Source: Sva-07 sp963715825 (lineage in GTDB: Bacteria; Actinomycetota; Acidimicrobiia; Acidimicrobiales; Ilumatobacteraceae). From it: 64,000 nt of DNA. Every line of letters begins with the position of its first letter. Within the stretch, counting starts at the first letter, position 1. This document shows positions 52,224 through 61,096 of this stretch, in pieces. The notes under the pieces are model-generated. The model was not told where the DNA came from and made no database searches. It saw only the letters and a list, made by a program, of their open reading frames with translations. The stretch spans positions 248,001 to 312,000 of the forward strand of contig CAVQSI010000041.1 in assembly GCA_963715825.1 (NCBI GenBank), read 5' to 3'. The translations under genes were made by a program, and so were the position numbers.

Positions 52224-52853
52224 TCAGGTGTACACGATGGCGGCGTCGGAGATGACGTCGACCGACAGCGTCGCCGCTCGACCGGCGTGGCGTCCGTCGA
52301 CGACGACGTCGAGGGGCCGCTCGAACTCCCACGATCCGGTTCGCACCGACCGGGTGGCGATGCGTGGATGGGGAACGTAGGTGCCCGTTGCGAGCCGTCG
52401 GCGCGCGGCGAGGCGCTCGCGCGCCGACATCGAGGGTTGCACGTCGACGACCTCGACGCGACCGTCGTTGGGGTGCCCGCGTGGTGCGATGTCCCAGTCG
52501 CCGATGAACTCGGCGTTCATCACGACCAGAATGCGTCCGCGCAGCCACCAGCCGCTGCTCCACGGCGTTCGGGCCACCACGTGAGCGCAGGCCACGAGAG
52601 CGTCGTCGGCGCCGTCGAGGCGCACGTGCAGCAGGTCGATCGGCAACTCGTTGACGGTCTCGCGCGTCGCCAGCGAGGCTGCCCTCGTCGGCGTCACCCC
52701 GAGTGTCCGAGCGAGATCGCCGCTGCCGACCCCGATTGCCGAATGCTGCTCGCTGGAGAGCGCTGACGCGAGCTCGGCGTCGCCGTGCACGACGACGAGG
52801 TCAGCCGGTCGTGGCACCGTGCGCCCCCACGCCTCGCCGGGCTTGATGGTCAT
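52224..52853 (-). CDS. YegS/DAG-kinase C-terminal-like protein
   Basis: A 209-residue protein resembling the C-terminal beta domain of YegS/DAGK-type lipid kinases. The match covers NAEFIGDWDIAPRGHPNDGRVEVV, the basic helix RERLAARRRLATGTYV and ERPLDVVVDG, a pattern in which the last strand ends V-DG. The N-terminal catalytic ATP-binding half is missing, so it cannot be a kinase on its own. It overlaps the helicase stop by four bases, so it is coupled to it. The role is unknown. Confidence 0.55.
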   Translation of the reverse strand: MTIKPGEAWGRTVPRPADLVVVHGDAELASALSSEQHSAIGVGSGDLARTLGVTPTRAASLATRETVNELPIDLLHVRLDGADDALVACAHVVARTPWSSGWWLRGRILVVMNAEFIGDWDIAPRGHPNDGRVEVVDVQPSMSARERLAARRRLATGTYVPHPRIATRSVRTGSWEFERPLDVVVDGRHAGRAATLSVDVISDAAIVYT

Positions 52854-55538
52854 GCGCTGGCCGGGGTCGGCGCTGCGCTGTCGGCGACGACGCCGCGGAA
52901 GGCGCCGTCGGCTGCCTGGGCCGCAGCGCGCCGTGTCGCCGTGTCAGGAGCGATGATCGCGAGCTGGCGGAGCAGGTCGATCAGCTGCTTGGTGGTGCGC
53001 ACGAAGTCGCCACCGGTCATCTCGTCGTCGCCGACCACCTCGGCGAACCCCTCCCCCGCCACCCAGGCGTGGGCGATCGCCGAGAACGTCGGATCCGGCG
53101 GCCGGTGCTCGCCGAGGCCGACGGAGCGCTCTGTTGCCCGCAGGTCCTCACTGATGGCCGCCAGACGCCGCCAACGGTCCCTGACGTCGGTGGAGGAGAA
53201 CCACGGTGCAGGGGGTGTCTCGGAGCTCCGGTGCTCGTACACGAGCGTCGACACCAGCGCAGCGAGATCGGCCGGGGTGAGCCCGTCGAGGACGCCGGAT
53301 CGCACGACCTCGGCGACGAGCAGGTCGGATTCGTGGAACGTGCGGGCGAGCATCTCGCCAGCCTCCGTGAGCGACCAACTCGGCCGGTCGAGGTAGCCGT
53401 AGGTGCTCAGCACGTCGAGCACGCGATCGAACTCGTTCGCCAGCGACGTGTTCTTCCCGCTGACCCGACGTTCGAGGTCGGCGATCTCGCGTTCGATCCG
53501 GTCGGCCTGGCCCGCCGCGTGGAGTTTGGTGCGCAGGTCGGGATCGCGAGCGACCGGATGGTTGTCGGCAAGCGTCTCGTCACGCTTGCGGTGCCGTTTG
53601 GTGCTGGGCGACGGGTCGGCCTTCATGGTGCGCAGCCGCCTGGCGACGTCGTTGCGGTACTCCTTGCGGTTCGGCGCGTACGTCTGCGGCAGGGCGATGC
53701 TGCCGACCTGACGTGGCGGCTCGTCGAAGTCCTCCGCCTGGAGGTACAGCGACTTCGCCGACCGGGTGATCACCGTCAGCCGCAGCCCGGACTTCCGATT
53801 GGCCGCTGCCACCACGACCGCCGGCCCCTTGTAGGTGCCCTTGGCGACGTGGATGGCGGTGCCCGGACGCAGCGCAGCGAGCGCATCGTCGATGGCATCG
53901 AGCCGTGCGGCGCGGCCGGCAGCGCGGTCGTCGCGCTCTCGGTCGCGGAGTCGGCGGTACTCGTCGATGTCGCCGAGTTCGCTGTGTGCCGTGGTTCGGA
54001 GGTCGGCGGCGGCCCGGCGGCGGCGTTCGAGCCGCGCCTCGAGTCGCACGACGTCGCGGTCGGCCTGGTACTGGGCGAACGACAGGTTCAGCAGATGGTG
54101 CGCCTCAGGGCTGCTGTAGGTGCGCACGAGGTTGGCAGCCATGTTGTAGGTCGGGCGGAACGCCGAGCGGAGGTGGAACGACGAACTGCCCGCGAGTTCC
54201 GCGACCTCGTCGAAGCGCACCCACGGCGACCACAGCACGACCGCCGTACCCAGGTCGTCGATGCCGCGACGGCCCGCGCGTCCGGTCAGCTGCGTGTATT
54301 CCCCCGGCGTCAACCGCTCGTGGTGTTCACCGGTGAACTTGGTGAGCTTCTCGATCACCACGGTGCGCGCCGGCATGTTGATCCCGACCGCCAACGTCTC
54401 GGTGGCGAAGACGACCTTGACCAACCCCTCGACGAAGCAGGCCTCGACGACCTCCTTCATCGGTGGCACCATGCCGGCGTGGTGCGCAGCGACACCGCAC
54501 TCGAGTTGCGTGACGAACTGTTGGAAGCCGAGCACGTCGAGGTCGGCCTGTTCGAGGCCGCCGAGGCGGGCATCGATGATCGTGCGGATGGCCGTGCGCT
54601 CGCCGTCGTCGACGAGGTCGAGGCCGGCGTCGACGCAGGACTTCGCCGCGGCGTCGCACTGCGCCCGGCTGAAGATGAAGAAGATCGCCGGCAGGAGTCG
54701 TCGTCGTTCGAGCAACTCGACGACCTCGACGCGCCCCGGTGGAGCGAGCACTTTGCGCCCGGCACCCGGTGCGTGGCGATCCGAGCGCTTTCTCGACACC
54801 GCCGGGGCCGCTGCGCCCTGGCCGTCCGCGGACGGCCGACTCGTCGAGGGCGACCGCATCGCGGTTGACGTGGCCGTCGACGAACACCGGCAGCATGCGC
54901 AACCGGTCGTTGGTGCGGTCGGCGACGAGGTACTCGTTGTCGAGGCGAACGGGTCGGCGGCGTTCGACGATCGACGCGGTCGGGCCCCGTACCGTGGTGA
55001 TCCACTCGGCGAGTTCGTCGACGTTGCTGACGGTGGCCGACAGACAGACCAATCGGACGTGCTGCGGCAGGTGGATCATCACCTCCTCCCACACCGGACC
55101 CCGATACGAATCCTGCAGGAAGTGCACCTCGTCGAGCACCACCAGGCCGAGGTCGTGCAGCAGCCGTGATCGGCCGTAGATCATGTTGCGCAGCACTTCG
55201 GTGGTCATCACGACGATCGGCGCGTCGCCGTTGATCGAGTTGTCGCCGGTCAGCAACCCGACGTCGTCCTCGCCGTGCACCGCCACCAGATCGCGGTACT
55301 TCTGATTCGACAGCGCCTTCACCGGTGCCGTGTAGAACGCACGACGACCCTCGGCGCGTGCCGCGGCGATGCCGTACTCGGCCACGACGGTCTTGCCGCT
55401 GCCGGTCGGGACGGCCACCACGACGTGGTCGCCGCGGTCGAGCGCATCGAACGACTCGCGCTGGAAGCGGTCGATGGGGAACGGGTACCGGGCGACGAAC
55501 TCGTCTCGCAACTGCGAGCGAGCGGTGCCGTCGGTCAC
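52850..55538 (-). pseudogene. helY: HelY-type DEAD/DEAH RNA helicase (frameshifted in linker)
   Basis: A superfamily-2 helicase of about 895 residues, related to HelY and Mtr4/Ski2. The N-terminal part has the Walker A VAVPTGSGKTVVAEYG, the DEVH box LVVLDEVHFLQDSY and SATVSN. The C-terminal part has FIFSRAQCDAA, FATETLAVGINMPARTVVIEK and QLTGRAGRRGIDDLG. The frame breaks around 54770-54850 in a variable linker; removing one base joins both. The GTG at 55538 overlaps the tatC stop. Such helicases remodel RNA or RNA-DNA hybrids. It follows tatC, as in M. tuberculosis. Confidence 0.85.
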
Positions 55539-56311
55539 GCGTCGACCGGTCGCCGGCGAACGACGAGCCAACCGATGAAGATCGCCAGGAAGTAGAGCAG
55601 GACCATGGGAAGTCCCAGCATCGCCATGGTGACCGGGTCACCCGAGGGGGTGATCACTGCGGCGATGATGGCGATCACCACGAGTGCGATCCGCCAACTC
55701 TGCAGCAGTCGCCGGGGCGTGACCACACCGACGGCCTGGAGACCGAAGACGAACACCGGGAGCATGAACCCGAGGCCGAACGCAAAGATCATCAGGCCGA
55801 TGAGCGACACGTAGCTCTGCACCGAGAACACCTGGCCGACGCCCTCGCCTGCCCATCCGATCAGGAAGTCGAGCGCCTGGCCGATCGTGAAGTAGGCAAG
55901 AGCGCCGCCGGCCACGAAGAGCGTCACGGAGGTGATGATGATCGGGATCGCCCACTTCTTCTCCTTGCTGTTCAGCGCCGGCACGATGAAGCGCCAAACC
56001 TGCCAGAGGATCACCGGAAGTGCGACGACGATGCCGCCGTAGAGGCCGACGCGGACACGGGTCGCCAGCCCCTCGGTCGGGCTGAAGATGAACAACTCGG
56101 GATCGCAGAAGTCCTGCGGCTTGCTGGTGCACAGATCGACATAGGGCTGGAGCAGGAAGTCGAGCACCTGGTTGTAGAAGGCAATGATCAGCACCATGCC
56201 GATCGCAACGGCGAGCGCGGACCGGATGATGCGCACACGGAGCTCGGCCAGATGCTCGGTGAGCGTCATCGTGTCCGCGCCGGACACCTCTTCGTCGTCG
56301 TCGATGGTCAC
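55535..56311 (-). CDS. tatC: Sec-independent protein translocase TatC
   Basis: TatC, the core receptor of the twin-arginine export system. The 258-residue protein has the N-terminal signature TLTEHLAELRVRIIRSA, FIFSPTEGLATRVRVGLYGG and six predicted membrane helices. Length fits. It overlaps both neighbours by four bases (tatB upstream, helY downstream), so the three are one translational unit. The signal-bearing M23 protein and other exported proteins in the window would use Sec or Tat. Confidence 0.95.
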   Translation of the reverse strand: MTIDDDEEVSGADTMTLTEHLAELRVRIIRSALAVAIGMVLIIAFYNQVLDFLLQPYVDLCTSKPQDFCDPELFIFSPTEGLATRVRVGLYGGIVVALPVILWQVWRFIVPALNSKEKKWAIPIIITSVTLFVAGGALAYFTIGQALDFLIGWAGEGVGQVFSVQSYVSLIGLMIFAFGLGFMLPVFVFGLQAVGVVTPRRLLQSWRIALVVIAIIAAVITPSGDPVTMAMLGLPMVLLYFLAIFIGWLVVRRRPVDA

Positions 56312-56754
56312 GGCGTCGGCTGCTCGGGAGGGTCGCCCGGGGTGGCGACCTGGTCGTATCCGGGATCGGCCAGCGGCGTGCCGGGTCGGTCGCCGTTGCG
56401 GCTCGGGTCGGCCGTTCCCGGGGTCGGTGCGGCCCAGTCGTTGGCGGCGTCGGGGGTGCCGGCGCGTCCCGCTGCGGCATCGGCGTCGTCGAGCACCCGC
56501 TGTTCGGCCTCGGCCTCGCTCATGATCTTGCGGGGATCTGCGGCGTCTCGCACGAGGTTGGCGGTCTCACGCATCTCGCGCATCGGCTCGTCGAGCGCTG
56601 ATTTCAGCTCGGACTGGAAGCCGGTGCTCATCTTCTTCAGCTCGGAATAGGTCTGGGTGAACTTGCGGACGGCGTCGGGCAATTTCTCTGGTCCGAGCAC
56701 GACGAGCGCGATCAGCAGGATGACGATGATCTCGCTGCCCTGCAGATTGAACAC
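56308..56754 (-). CDS. tatB: Twin-arginine translocase TatA/TatB-type protein
   Basis: A 148-residue protein with one N-terminal membrane helix (GSEIIVILLIALVVLGPEKLP), an amphipathic helix (DAVRKFTQTYSELKKMSTGF) and a long Pro/Ala/Gly-rich tail. The glutamate E8 just before the helix and FGPxKLP-like GPEKLP favour TatB over TatA, but only one Tat A/B protein is present here. It is upstream of tatC with a four-base overlap. A TatA copy may lie elsewhere. Confidence 0.85.
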   Translation of the reverse strand: MFNLQGSEIIVILLIALVVLGPEKLPDAVRKFTQTYSELKKMSTGFQSELKSALDEPMREMRETANLVRDAADPRKIMSEAEAEQRVLDDADAAAGRAGTPDAANDWAAPTPGTADPSRNGDRPGTPLADPGYDQVATPGDPPEQPTP

Positions 56755-56789
56755 GGGCGCAGTCTACGGGCCTGCCATCATGAGTCGGA

Positions 56790-57527
56790 GTGCAACAACG
56801 ACTCCCATCTCTGCTCGATCCTCCGATCACGTTCGCCCATCGAGGGGCGCGGGCGCACGCGCCGGAGAACACACTCGACGCGTTCGAGCTGGCACTGCGG
56901 CTCGGCGCGTCCGGGCTCGAGAGCGATGTGTGGCTGACCGCCGACGGCGTCGCCGTGCTCGACCACGACGGCGTCGTGAAGAAAGGCCTGCGCAGGCGGC
57001 CGATCTCCGACTTCGACCGGGCCGATCTGCCCGAGCACATCCCGAGCCTGCTGGAGCTGCTCGAGAAGTGCGGAACCGCCTATTCGCTGTCGCTCGACCT
57101 GAAGGATCCCGACTCGGCACCGGCGATCGTCGAGGTGATCCGGGGCGTCGACTCGACGCTGCTGGAACGGACCTGGTTGTGCGAGGCGAGCCTGAACCGG
57201 GTGATCGAGTTGCGCGAGCTGTTCGGCGACACGCCGATCCGCCTGTTGCAGACCACCCGACTCGATCGCATCAACGGCACGCCGGAGCGGCGCGCCGAGT
57301 ACCTGTTGCGTCATCGCATCGACGGCATCAACCTGCACCGCACCGACTGGTCCGGCGGGCTCGTGGCACTCTTCCACCGGTTCGGGTTGTGCGCGTTCGG
57401 CTGGGACATGCAGCACGAGCACGAACTGCGCGAGAGCCTCCGGATGGGCCTCGATGCGGTGTACAGCGATCGCGTCGACGTGATGACCGACGCGTTCCGT
57501 GCCGAGATCGGCAACCCGCTGACCTGA
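56790..57527 (+). CDS. Glycerophosphodiester phosphodiesterase
   Basis: A 245-residue GDPD-type enzyme with TFAHRGARAHAPENTLDAFE (H-R-G and E-N), SDVWLTADGVAVLDHDG, and the core RDG-type C-terminal strand GLDAVYSDRVDVM. It resembles the enzyme at 3213 only in motifs. The GTG at 56790 lies 36 bases from the divergent tatB. It is on the opposite strand to its neighbours, an insertion in the otherwise minus-strand pafA-tat-helY block. Confidence 0.86.
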   Translation: MQQRLPSLLDPPITFAHRGARAHAPENTLDAFELALRLGASGLESDVWLTADGVAVLDHDGVVKKGLRRRPISDFDRADLPEHIPSLLELLEKCGTAYSLSLDLKDPDSAPAIVEVIRGVDSTLLERTWLCEASLNRVIELRELFGDTPIRLLQTTRLDRINGTPERRAEYLLRHRIDGINLHRTDWSGGLVALFHRFGLCAFGWDMQHEHELRESLRMGLDAVYSDRVDVMTDAFRAEIGNPLT

Positions 57528-57559
57528 TCTGGACCTCCGATGGGCTCGTCAGAACGGTG

Positions 57560-58186
57560 TCAGAGCCACTGCCAGTGGCTCTGGGGCCAGAACACCACGA
57601 AGGCACGGCCGACCAGGTCGTCCTCGCTGATCGGGCCGATCACGCGTGAATCCTGCGATCCGCCACGGTTGTCGCCCATCACGAAGACGTGATCGTCGGG
57701 CACCACCCCGTCGAGGACGAAGTCGCCGCCACAGTCGGTTGGCGTGACGACCTCGGGGTCGAGGTACGGCTCGTTGAGCACGCGACCGTCGATGAGCACC
57801 GAGCAGTTGCGGACCTCGACGGATTCGCCGGGCAACGCAATCACCCGCTTGATGAGGTCACGTTCGGAGGCGCCGGTGACCTGGTGCAACACGACGACGT
57901 CGCCGCGGTTGGGGTCGTGCAGACGATACGACAGCTTGTTGACGAACACCCGGTCGTTGGTGTCGAGCGTGGAGAACATCGACTCGCCCTCGACGACGAA
58001 GTGCGCGATGACGAAGGTGCGCACGACGAACGCAACGAGCAGTGCCACCGCGATGACGACCAACCAGTCGAAGAACGCACGTGCTCCCGCAGGCAGCTTC
58101 GAGGTGCTCGCAGGCTCGCCGGACGAGCCGACCGGTGGTTCGGTCGGCGGTTCGACGGGCGGGGGAACGATGGTCTCGGACGTCAC
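57560..58186 (-). CDS. lepB: Signal peptidase I
   Basis: A 208-residue type I signal peptidase that removes Sec signal peptides outside the membrane. The catalytic serine S69 is in VEGESMFSTL and the general-base lysine K113 is in RDLIKRVIALPGE. One membrane helix (about residues 38-60) follows a long Pro/Ser/Glu-rich cytoplasmic N-terminus. The C-terminal box DHVFVMGDNRGGSQDSRVIG is complete. It sits between pafA and the GDPD gene. No paralogue is seen. Confidence 0.95.
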   Translation of the reverse strand: MTSETIVPPPVEPPTEPPVGSSGEPASTSKLPAGARAFFDWLVVIAVALLVAFVVRTFVIAHFVVEGESMFSTLDTNDRVFVNKLSYRLHDPNRGDVVVLHQVTGASERDLIKRVIALPGESVEVRNCSVLIDGRVLNEPYLDPEVVTPTDCGGDFVLDGVVPDDHVFVMGDNRGGSQDSRVIGPISEDDLVGRAFVVFWPQSHWQWL

Positions 58187-58207
58187 GAGGGTCCAACGGT
58201 ACCGCGC

Positions 58208-59566
58208 TCAGAGCGATTCGATGAGTCGCTCGACGCGCTCGTCGCGGCTCTTGAACGGGTCCTTGCAGAGCACGGTCCGTTGCGCTTGGTCGTTCAGCTT
58301 CAAATGCACCCAGTCGACGGTGTAGTCACGCTTGCGCTCCTTGGCCCGCTTGACGAAATCGCCTCGCAGGCGGGCACGGGTGGTCTGCGGTGGGACGTCG
58401 ATCGCCTGCTCGATGTCGGCGTCGGTGCAGATCCGCTCGATCATGCCCCGGTCCTGGAGCTTGTAGAACGGACTGCGCGCCCGCGACACGTCGTGGTACT
58501 GCAGGTCGAGCAACTGCACCCTGGCATGACCGAACGGCAGGTCGTGGCGTTCCCGGAACGCTTCGAGCAGCTTGTACTTGATGACCCAGTCGACCTCGCG
58601 GTCGAGCAGGAGCGGGTCCTTCTCGATGGTGGTGATGCAGTGCTCCCACATGTCGAGCGCCTTCTGCTCGAGCGGCGGGAATCCCTGCGAGTCGGCGTAG
58701 CGCAGTGCCCGGTCGAGGTACTCACGTTGGATGTCGAGCGCCGAGACCTCACGACCGTTCGCGAGGCGGACCGTGCGGCGACAGGTGATGTCGTGGCTGA
58801 TCTCGCGGATCGCTCGGATCGGGTTCTCGAGCGTCATGTCGCGCAGCACGACATTGTCGTCTTCGAGCATCCTCAGCATGCAGGCCGCTGCACCGACCTT
58901 GACGAAGTTGGTGTACTCGCTCATGTTCGAGTCGCCGACGATCACGTGGAGGCGCCGGTACTTCTCGGCGTCGGCGTGGGGCTCGTCGCGGGTGTTGATG
59001 ATCGGACGGCTGCGGGTGGTGGCCGACGACACGCCCTCCCAGATGTGCTCGGCGCGCTGGGCGATCGAGTAGGTCGCTCCTCTGGCGGTCTGCAGCACCT
59101 TGCCGGCACCGGTGTAGATCTGGCGGGACACCAGGAACGGGATCAGTACTTCGGCGTAGTGACCGAGATCGTCGTCACGGTTGGTGAGGTAGTTCTCGTG
59201 GCAGCCGTAGGAGTTGCCGGCCGAGTCGGTGTTGTTCTTGAAGAGATAGATCGTGCCCCGGATCGACTCCTCGGCGAGGCGTTGTTCGGCGGACTCGACG
59301 AGCTGCTCGAGGATCCGCTCGCCTGCCTTGTCGTGCACGACGAGCTCGTACAGCGAGTCGCACTCCGGGGTGGCGTACTCGGGGTGCGAGCCGACGTCGA
59401 GGTACAGCCGGGCGCCGTTCTGGAGGAACACGTTGGAACTGCGACCCCACGACACGACTCGGCGGAACAGGTAGCGGGCGACCTCGTCGGGGCTGAGGCG
59501 TCGCTGGCCTCGCAGCGTGCACGTGACGCCGTACTCGTTCTCGAGTCCGTAGATGCGACGCTCCAT
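58208..59566 (-). CDS. pafA: Proteasome accessory factor PafA (Pup ligase)
   Basis: PafA ligates the prokaryotic ubiquitin-like protein Pup to target lysines. The start at 59566 gives MERRIYGLENEYGV and 452 residues, the same length as in M. tuberculosis; a longer frame upstream adds 17 non-conserved residues. The motifs RLSPDEVARYLFRRVVSWGR, LYLDVGSHPEYATPECDS, DSAGNSYGCHENYL and the C-terminal R-YTVDWVHLKLNDQ are typical. It shares the glutamine-synthetase-like fold with Dop, but lacks a loop diagnostic of Dop as far as can be seen. Confidence 0.93.
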   Translation of the reverse strand: MERRIYGLENEYGVTCTLRGQRRLSPDEVARYLFRRVVSWGRSSNVFLQNGARLYLDVGSHPEYATPECDSLYELVVHDKAGERILEQLVESAEQRLAEESIRGTIYLFKNNTDSAGNSYGCHENYLTNRDDDLGHYAEVLIPFLVSRQIYTGAGKVLQTARGATYSIAQRAEHIWEGVSSATTRSRPIINTRDEPHADAEKYRRLHVIVGDSNMSEYTNFVKVGAAACMLRMLEDDNVVLRDMTLENPIRAIREISHDITCRRTVRLANGREVSALDIQREYLDRALRYADSQGFPPLEQKALDMWEHCITTIEKDPLLLDREVDWVIKYKLLEAFRERHDLPFGHARVQLLDLQYHDVSRARSPFYKLQDRGMIERICTDADIEQAIDVPPQTTRARLRGDFVKRAKERKRDYTVDWVHLKLNDQAQRTVLCKDPFKSRDERVERLIESL

Positions 59567-59581
59567 CACTGGCAACCTAGC

Positions 59582-59609
59582 CATGAACGCACCGGTGCGC
59601 TCGTTCATG
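59582..59609. promoter_or_regulatory. Nested palindrome just upstream of pafA
   Basis: CATGAACG (59582-59589) and CGTTCATG (59602-59609) are perfect arms flanking CACCGGTG, itself a palindrome. The site is 16 bases above the pafA ATG. It could be an operator or the start of the 5' UTR hairpin. Confidence 0.4.
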
Positions 59610-59619
59610 CTCCCCACGT

Positions 59620-59664
59620 TCTCGTGAACAACTTCGCGCCTGAGAGGAGGAGTTGTTCACGAGA
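59620..59664. terminator. CTCGTGAACAA-type hairpin after pxpC
   Basis: TCTCGTGAACAACT (59620-59633) pairs perfectly with AGTTGTTCACGAGA (59651-59664) around a 17-base loop. It begins one base after the pxpC stop codon on the minus strand and precedes pafA on the same strand. It is the same repeat as at 1538-1584. Confidence 0.7.
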
Positions 59665-60498
59665 TCAGGCGCGGCGGAAGTGGAGCTCCGAGCCGGGACG
59701 GGTCTGGGCCAGCGCCGAGAGGTCGTCGGGCTCGACCACGGCGATCACCGGATACCCGCCGGTGGTCGGGTGATTGGCCAGCATCACGATCGGGGCGCCC
59801 GACGGTGTGATCTGCACGGCGCCGACGGTCACACCGATGCTCGGCATCGACGGTTGCGAGCGGGTACTGGTCGGGAAGTCGCCGGACTCGAGACGCACGC
59901 CGACACGACTGAGTTCGTTGGTGACCCTCCACGACCGTCCGGTCAGACACCCGACACCGCCGACGAACCAGTCGTGCTGCGGTCCGTCCCACAGTCGGAT
60001 GCGCTCGTGGCGGTGAGCGCGTGCGGGAGCGTGGTCGGCGTCGAGCGGCGTTCCGGGGTCGTCACCCACGTGCACGATCGCACCGGCGAGCAGTCCTGGC
60101 GGGCCGATGTCACCGAGGGTGTCGTGGCTGCGCGACCCGAGCACGGGGTCGACGTCGATGCCCCCGCGCACGGCGAGGTAGGCCCAGATCGAGTCGGTCG
60201 GCGCGTCGATGCGGAGCTGCACGCCGGCGGGCAGTGTCTGCCGGCTCGCGTCGGTGCTGGTGGCGACCACGACAGGGCGCAGGGTCTCGACGATGAGCGC
60301 CCCCATCGTCTCGATCGTGGCGGCATCGGGCGGGTTGCCGACCAGCCGGTTCATCTGGTCGTGGGTGCGGAGGTCGACGGCGCCTGCGGTCGGGACGCCG
60401 AGGTGGGCCAGGCCGCGCCGTCCACGGTCCTGCACGGTCGTCGCGAAGCCGAGTTGGATGATCCGCAGCGCCGGTGCCCCGGCGGTCGACGTGATCAC
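59665..60498 (-). CDS. pxpC: 5-oxoprolinase subunit PxpC (biotin-dependent carboxylase-like)
   Basis: A 277-residue protein of the biotin-dependent carboxyltransferase-like family, now known as the PxpC subunit of the ATP-dependent 5-oxoprolinase. Signatures are LRIIQLGFATTVQDRGRRG, FVGGVGCLTGRSWRV and PVIAVVEPDDLSALAQT. The GTG at 60496-60498 overlaps the pxpB stop (GTGA). With PxpA and PxpB it opens 5-oxoproline to glutamate. A hairpin follows its stop. Confidence 0.9.
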   Translation of the reverse strand: MITSTAGAPALRIIQLGFATTVQDRGRRGLAHLGVPTAGAVDLRTHDQMNRLVGNPPDAATIETMGALIVETLRPVVVATSTDASRQTLPAGVQLRIDAPTDSIWAYLAVRGGIDVDPVLGSRSHDTLGDIGPPGLLAGAIVHVGDDPGTPLDADHAPARAHRHERIRLWDGPQHDWFVGGVGCLTGRSWRVTNELSRVGVRLESGDFPTSTRSQPSMPSIGVTVGAVQITPSGAPIVMLANHPTTGGYPVIAVVEPDDLSALAQTRPGSELHFRRA

Positions 60499-61094
60499 CA
60501 CACCCGCCGGAATCGGACCGCTCGACCGGGGACGAGCAGCGCAGGAGGATCTCGGTCGGGGTTCCAGAGCCGGCTGGTCGTGTGTCCGATCAGGTGCCAC
60601 CCCCCGGGCGATGCGGACGGATAGACGCAGGTGTAGCCCGCAGCGATGCCGATCGATCCCGCAGCGACCGAGGTGCGTGGCGTGTCGCGGCGGGGAACGT
60701 GCAGACGAGGGTCGATGCCGCTGAGGTACCCGAAGCCGGGGCTGAATCCGCAGAAGGCGACCTCGTAGCTGCCGGTGGCATGGAGGCGGATGACGTCGTC
60801 GATCGAGACCTGCGCCGCGAACGCCAGATCGGCGATGTCGGGGCCGTCGTAGACGACATCGAGGACGAGGGGCGGCTCAGGATGTTGCGGGGTCGGCGCT
60901 GGAACGACCATGTCGAGGACCTGGCCGACGTCATCGTGGCGCCGGCGCGAGCAGCGCACGACCACCGTCGACGCCGCGGGCACGATCTCGTCGATGCCGT
61001 GCACCTCCATCGCTCTGAGCGCCTCCGCCCAGGCGGCGGGCGCAGCAACGTCGTCGACCAGCCAGGCCGCGGGTCCGTACGGCTTGCGTCGCAT
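60495..61094 (-). CDS. pxpB: 5-oxoprolinase subunit PxpB
   Basis: A 199-residue PxpB (KipI-type) subunit. The motifs ATGSYEVAFCGFSPGFGYLSGI, VPRRDTPRTSVAAGSIGIAA and PSASPGGWHLIGHTTSRLWNP are specific for the family. Its start is the ATG at 61092-61094, two bases after the stop of the amidohydrolase, so the unit is closely packed. Together with PxpC it forms the ATP-dependent part of 5-oxoprolinase. Confidence 0.93.
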   Translation of the reverse strand: MRRKPYGPAAWLVDDVAAPAAWAEALRAMEVHGIDEIVPAASTVVVRCSRRRHDDVGQVLDMVVPAPTPQHPEPPLVLDVVYDGPDIADLAFAAQVSIDDVIRLHATGSYEVAFCGFSPGFGYLSGIDPRLHVPRRDTPRTSVAAGSIGIAAGYTCVYPSASPGGWHLIGHTTSRLWNPDRDPPALLVPGRAVRFRRVW

Positions 61095-61096
61095 GC

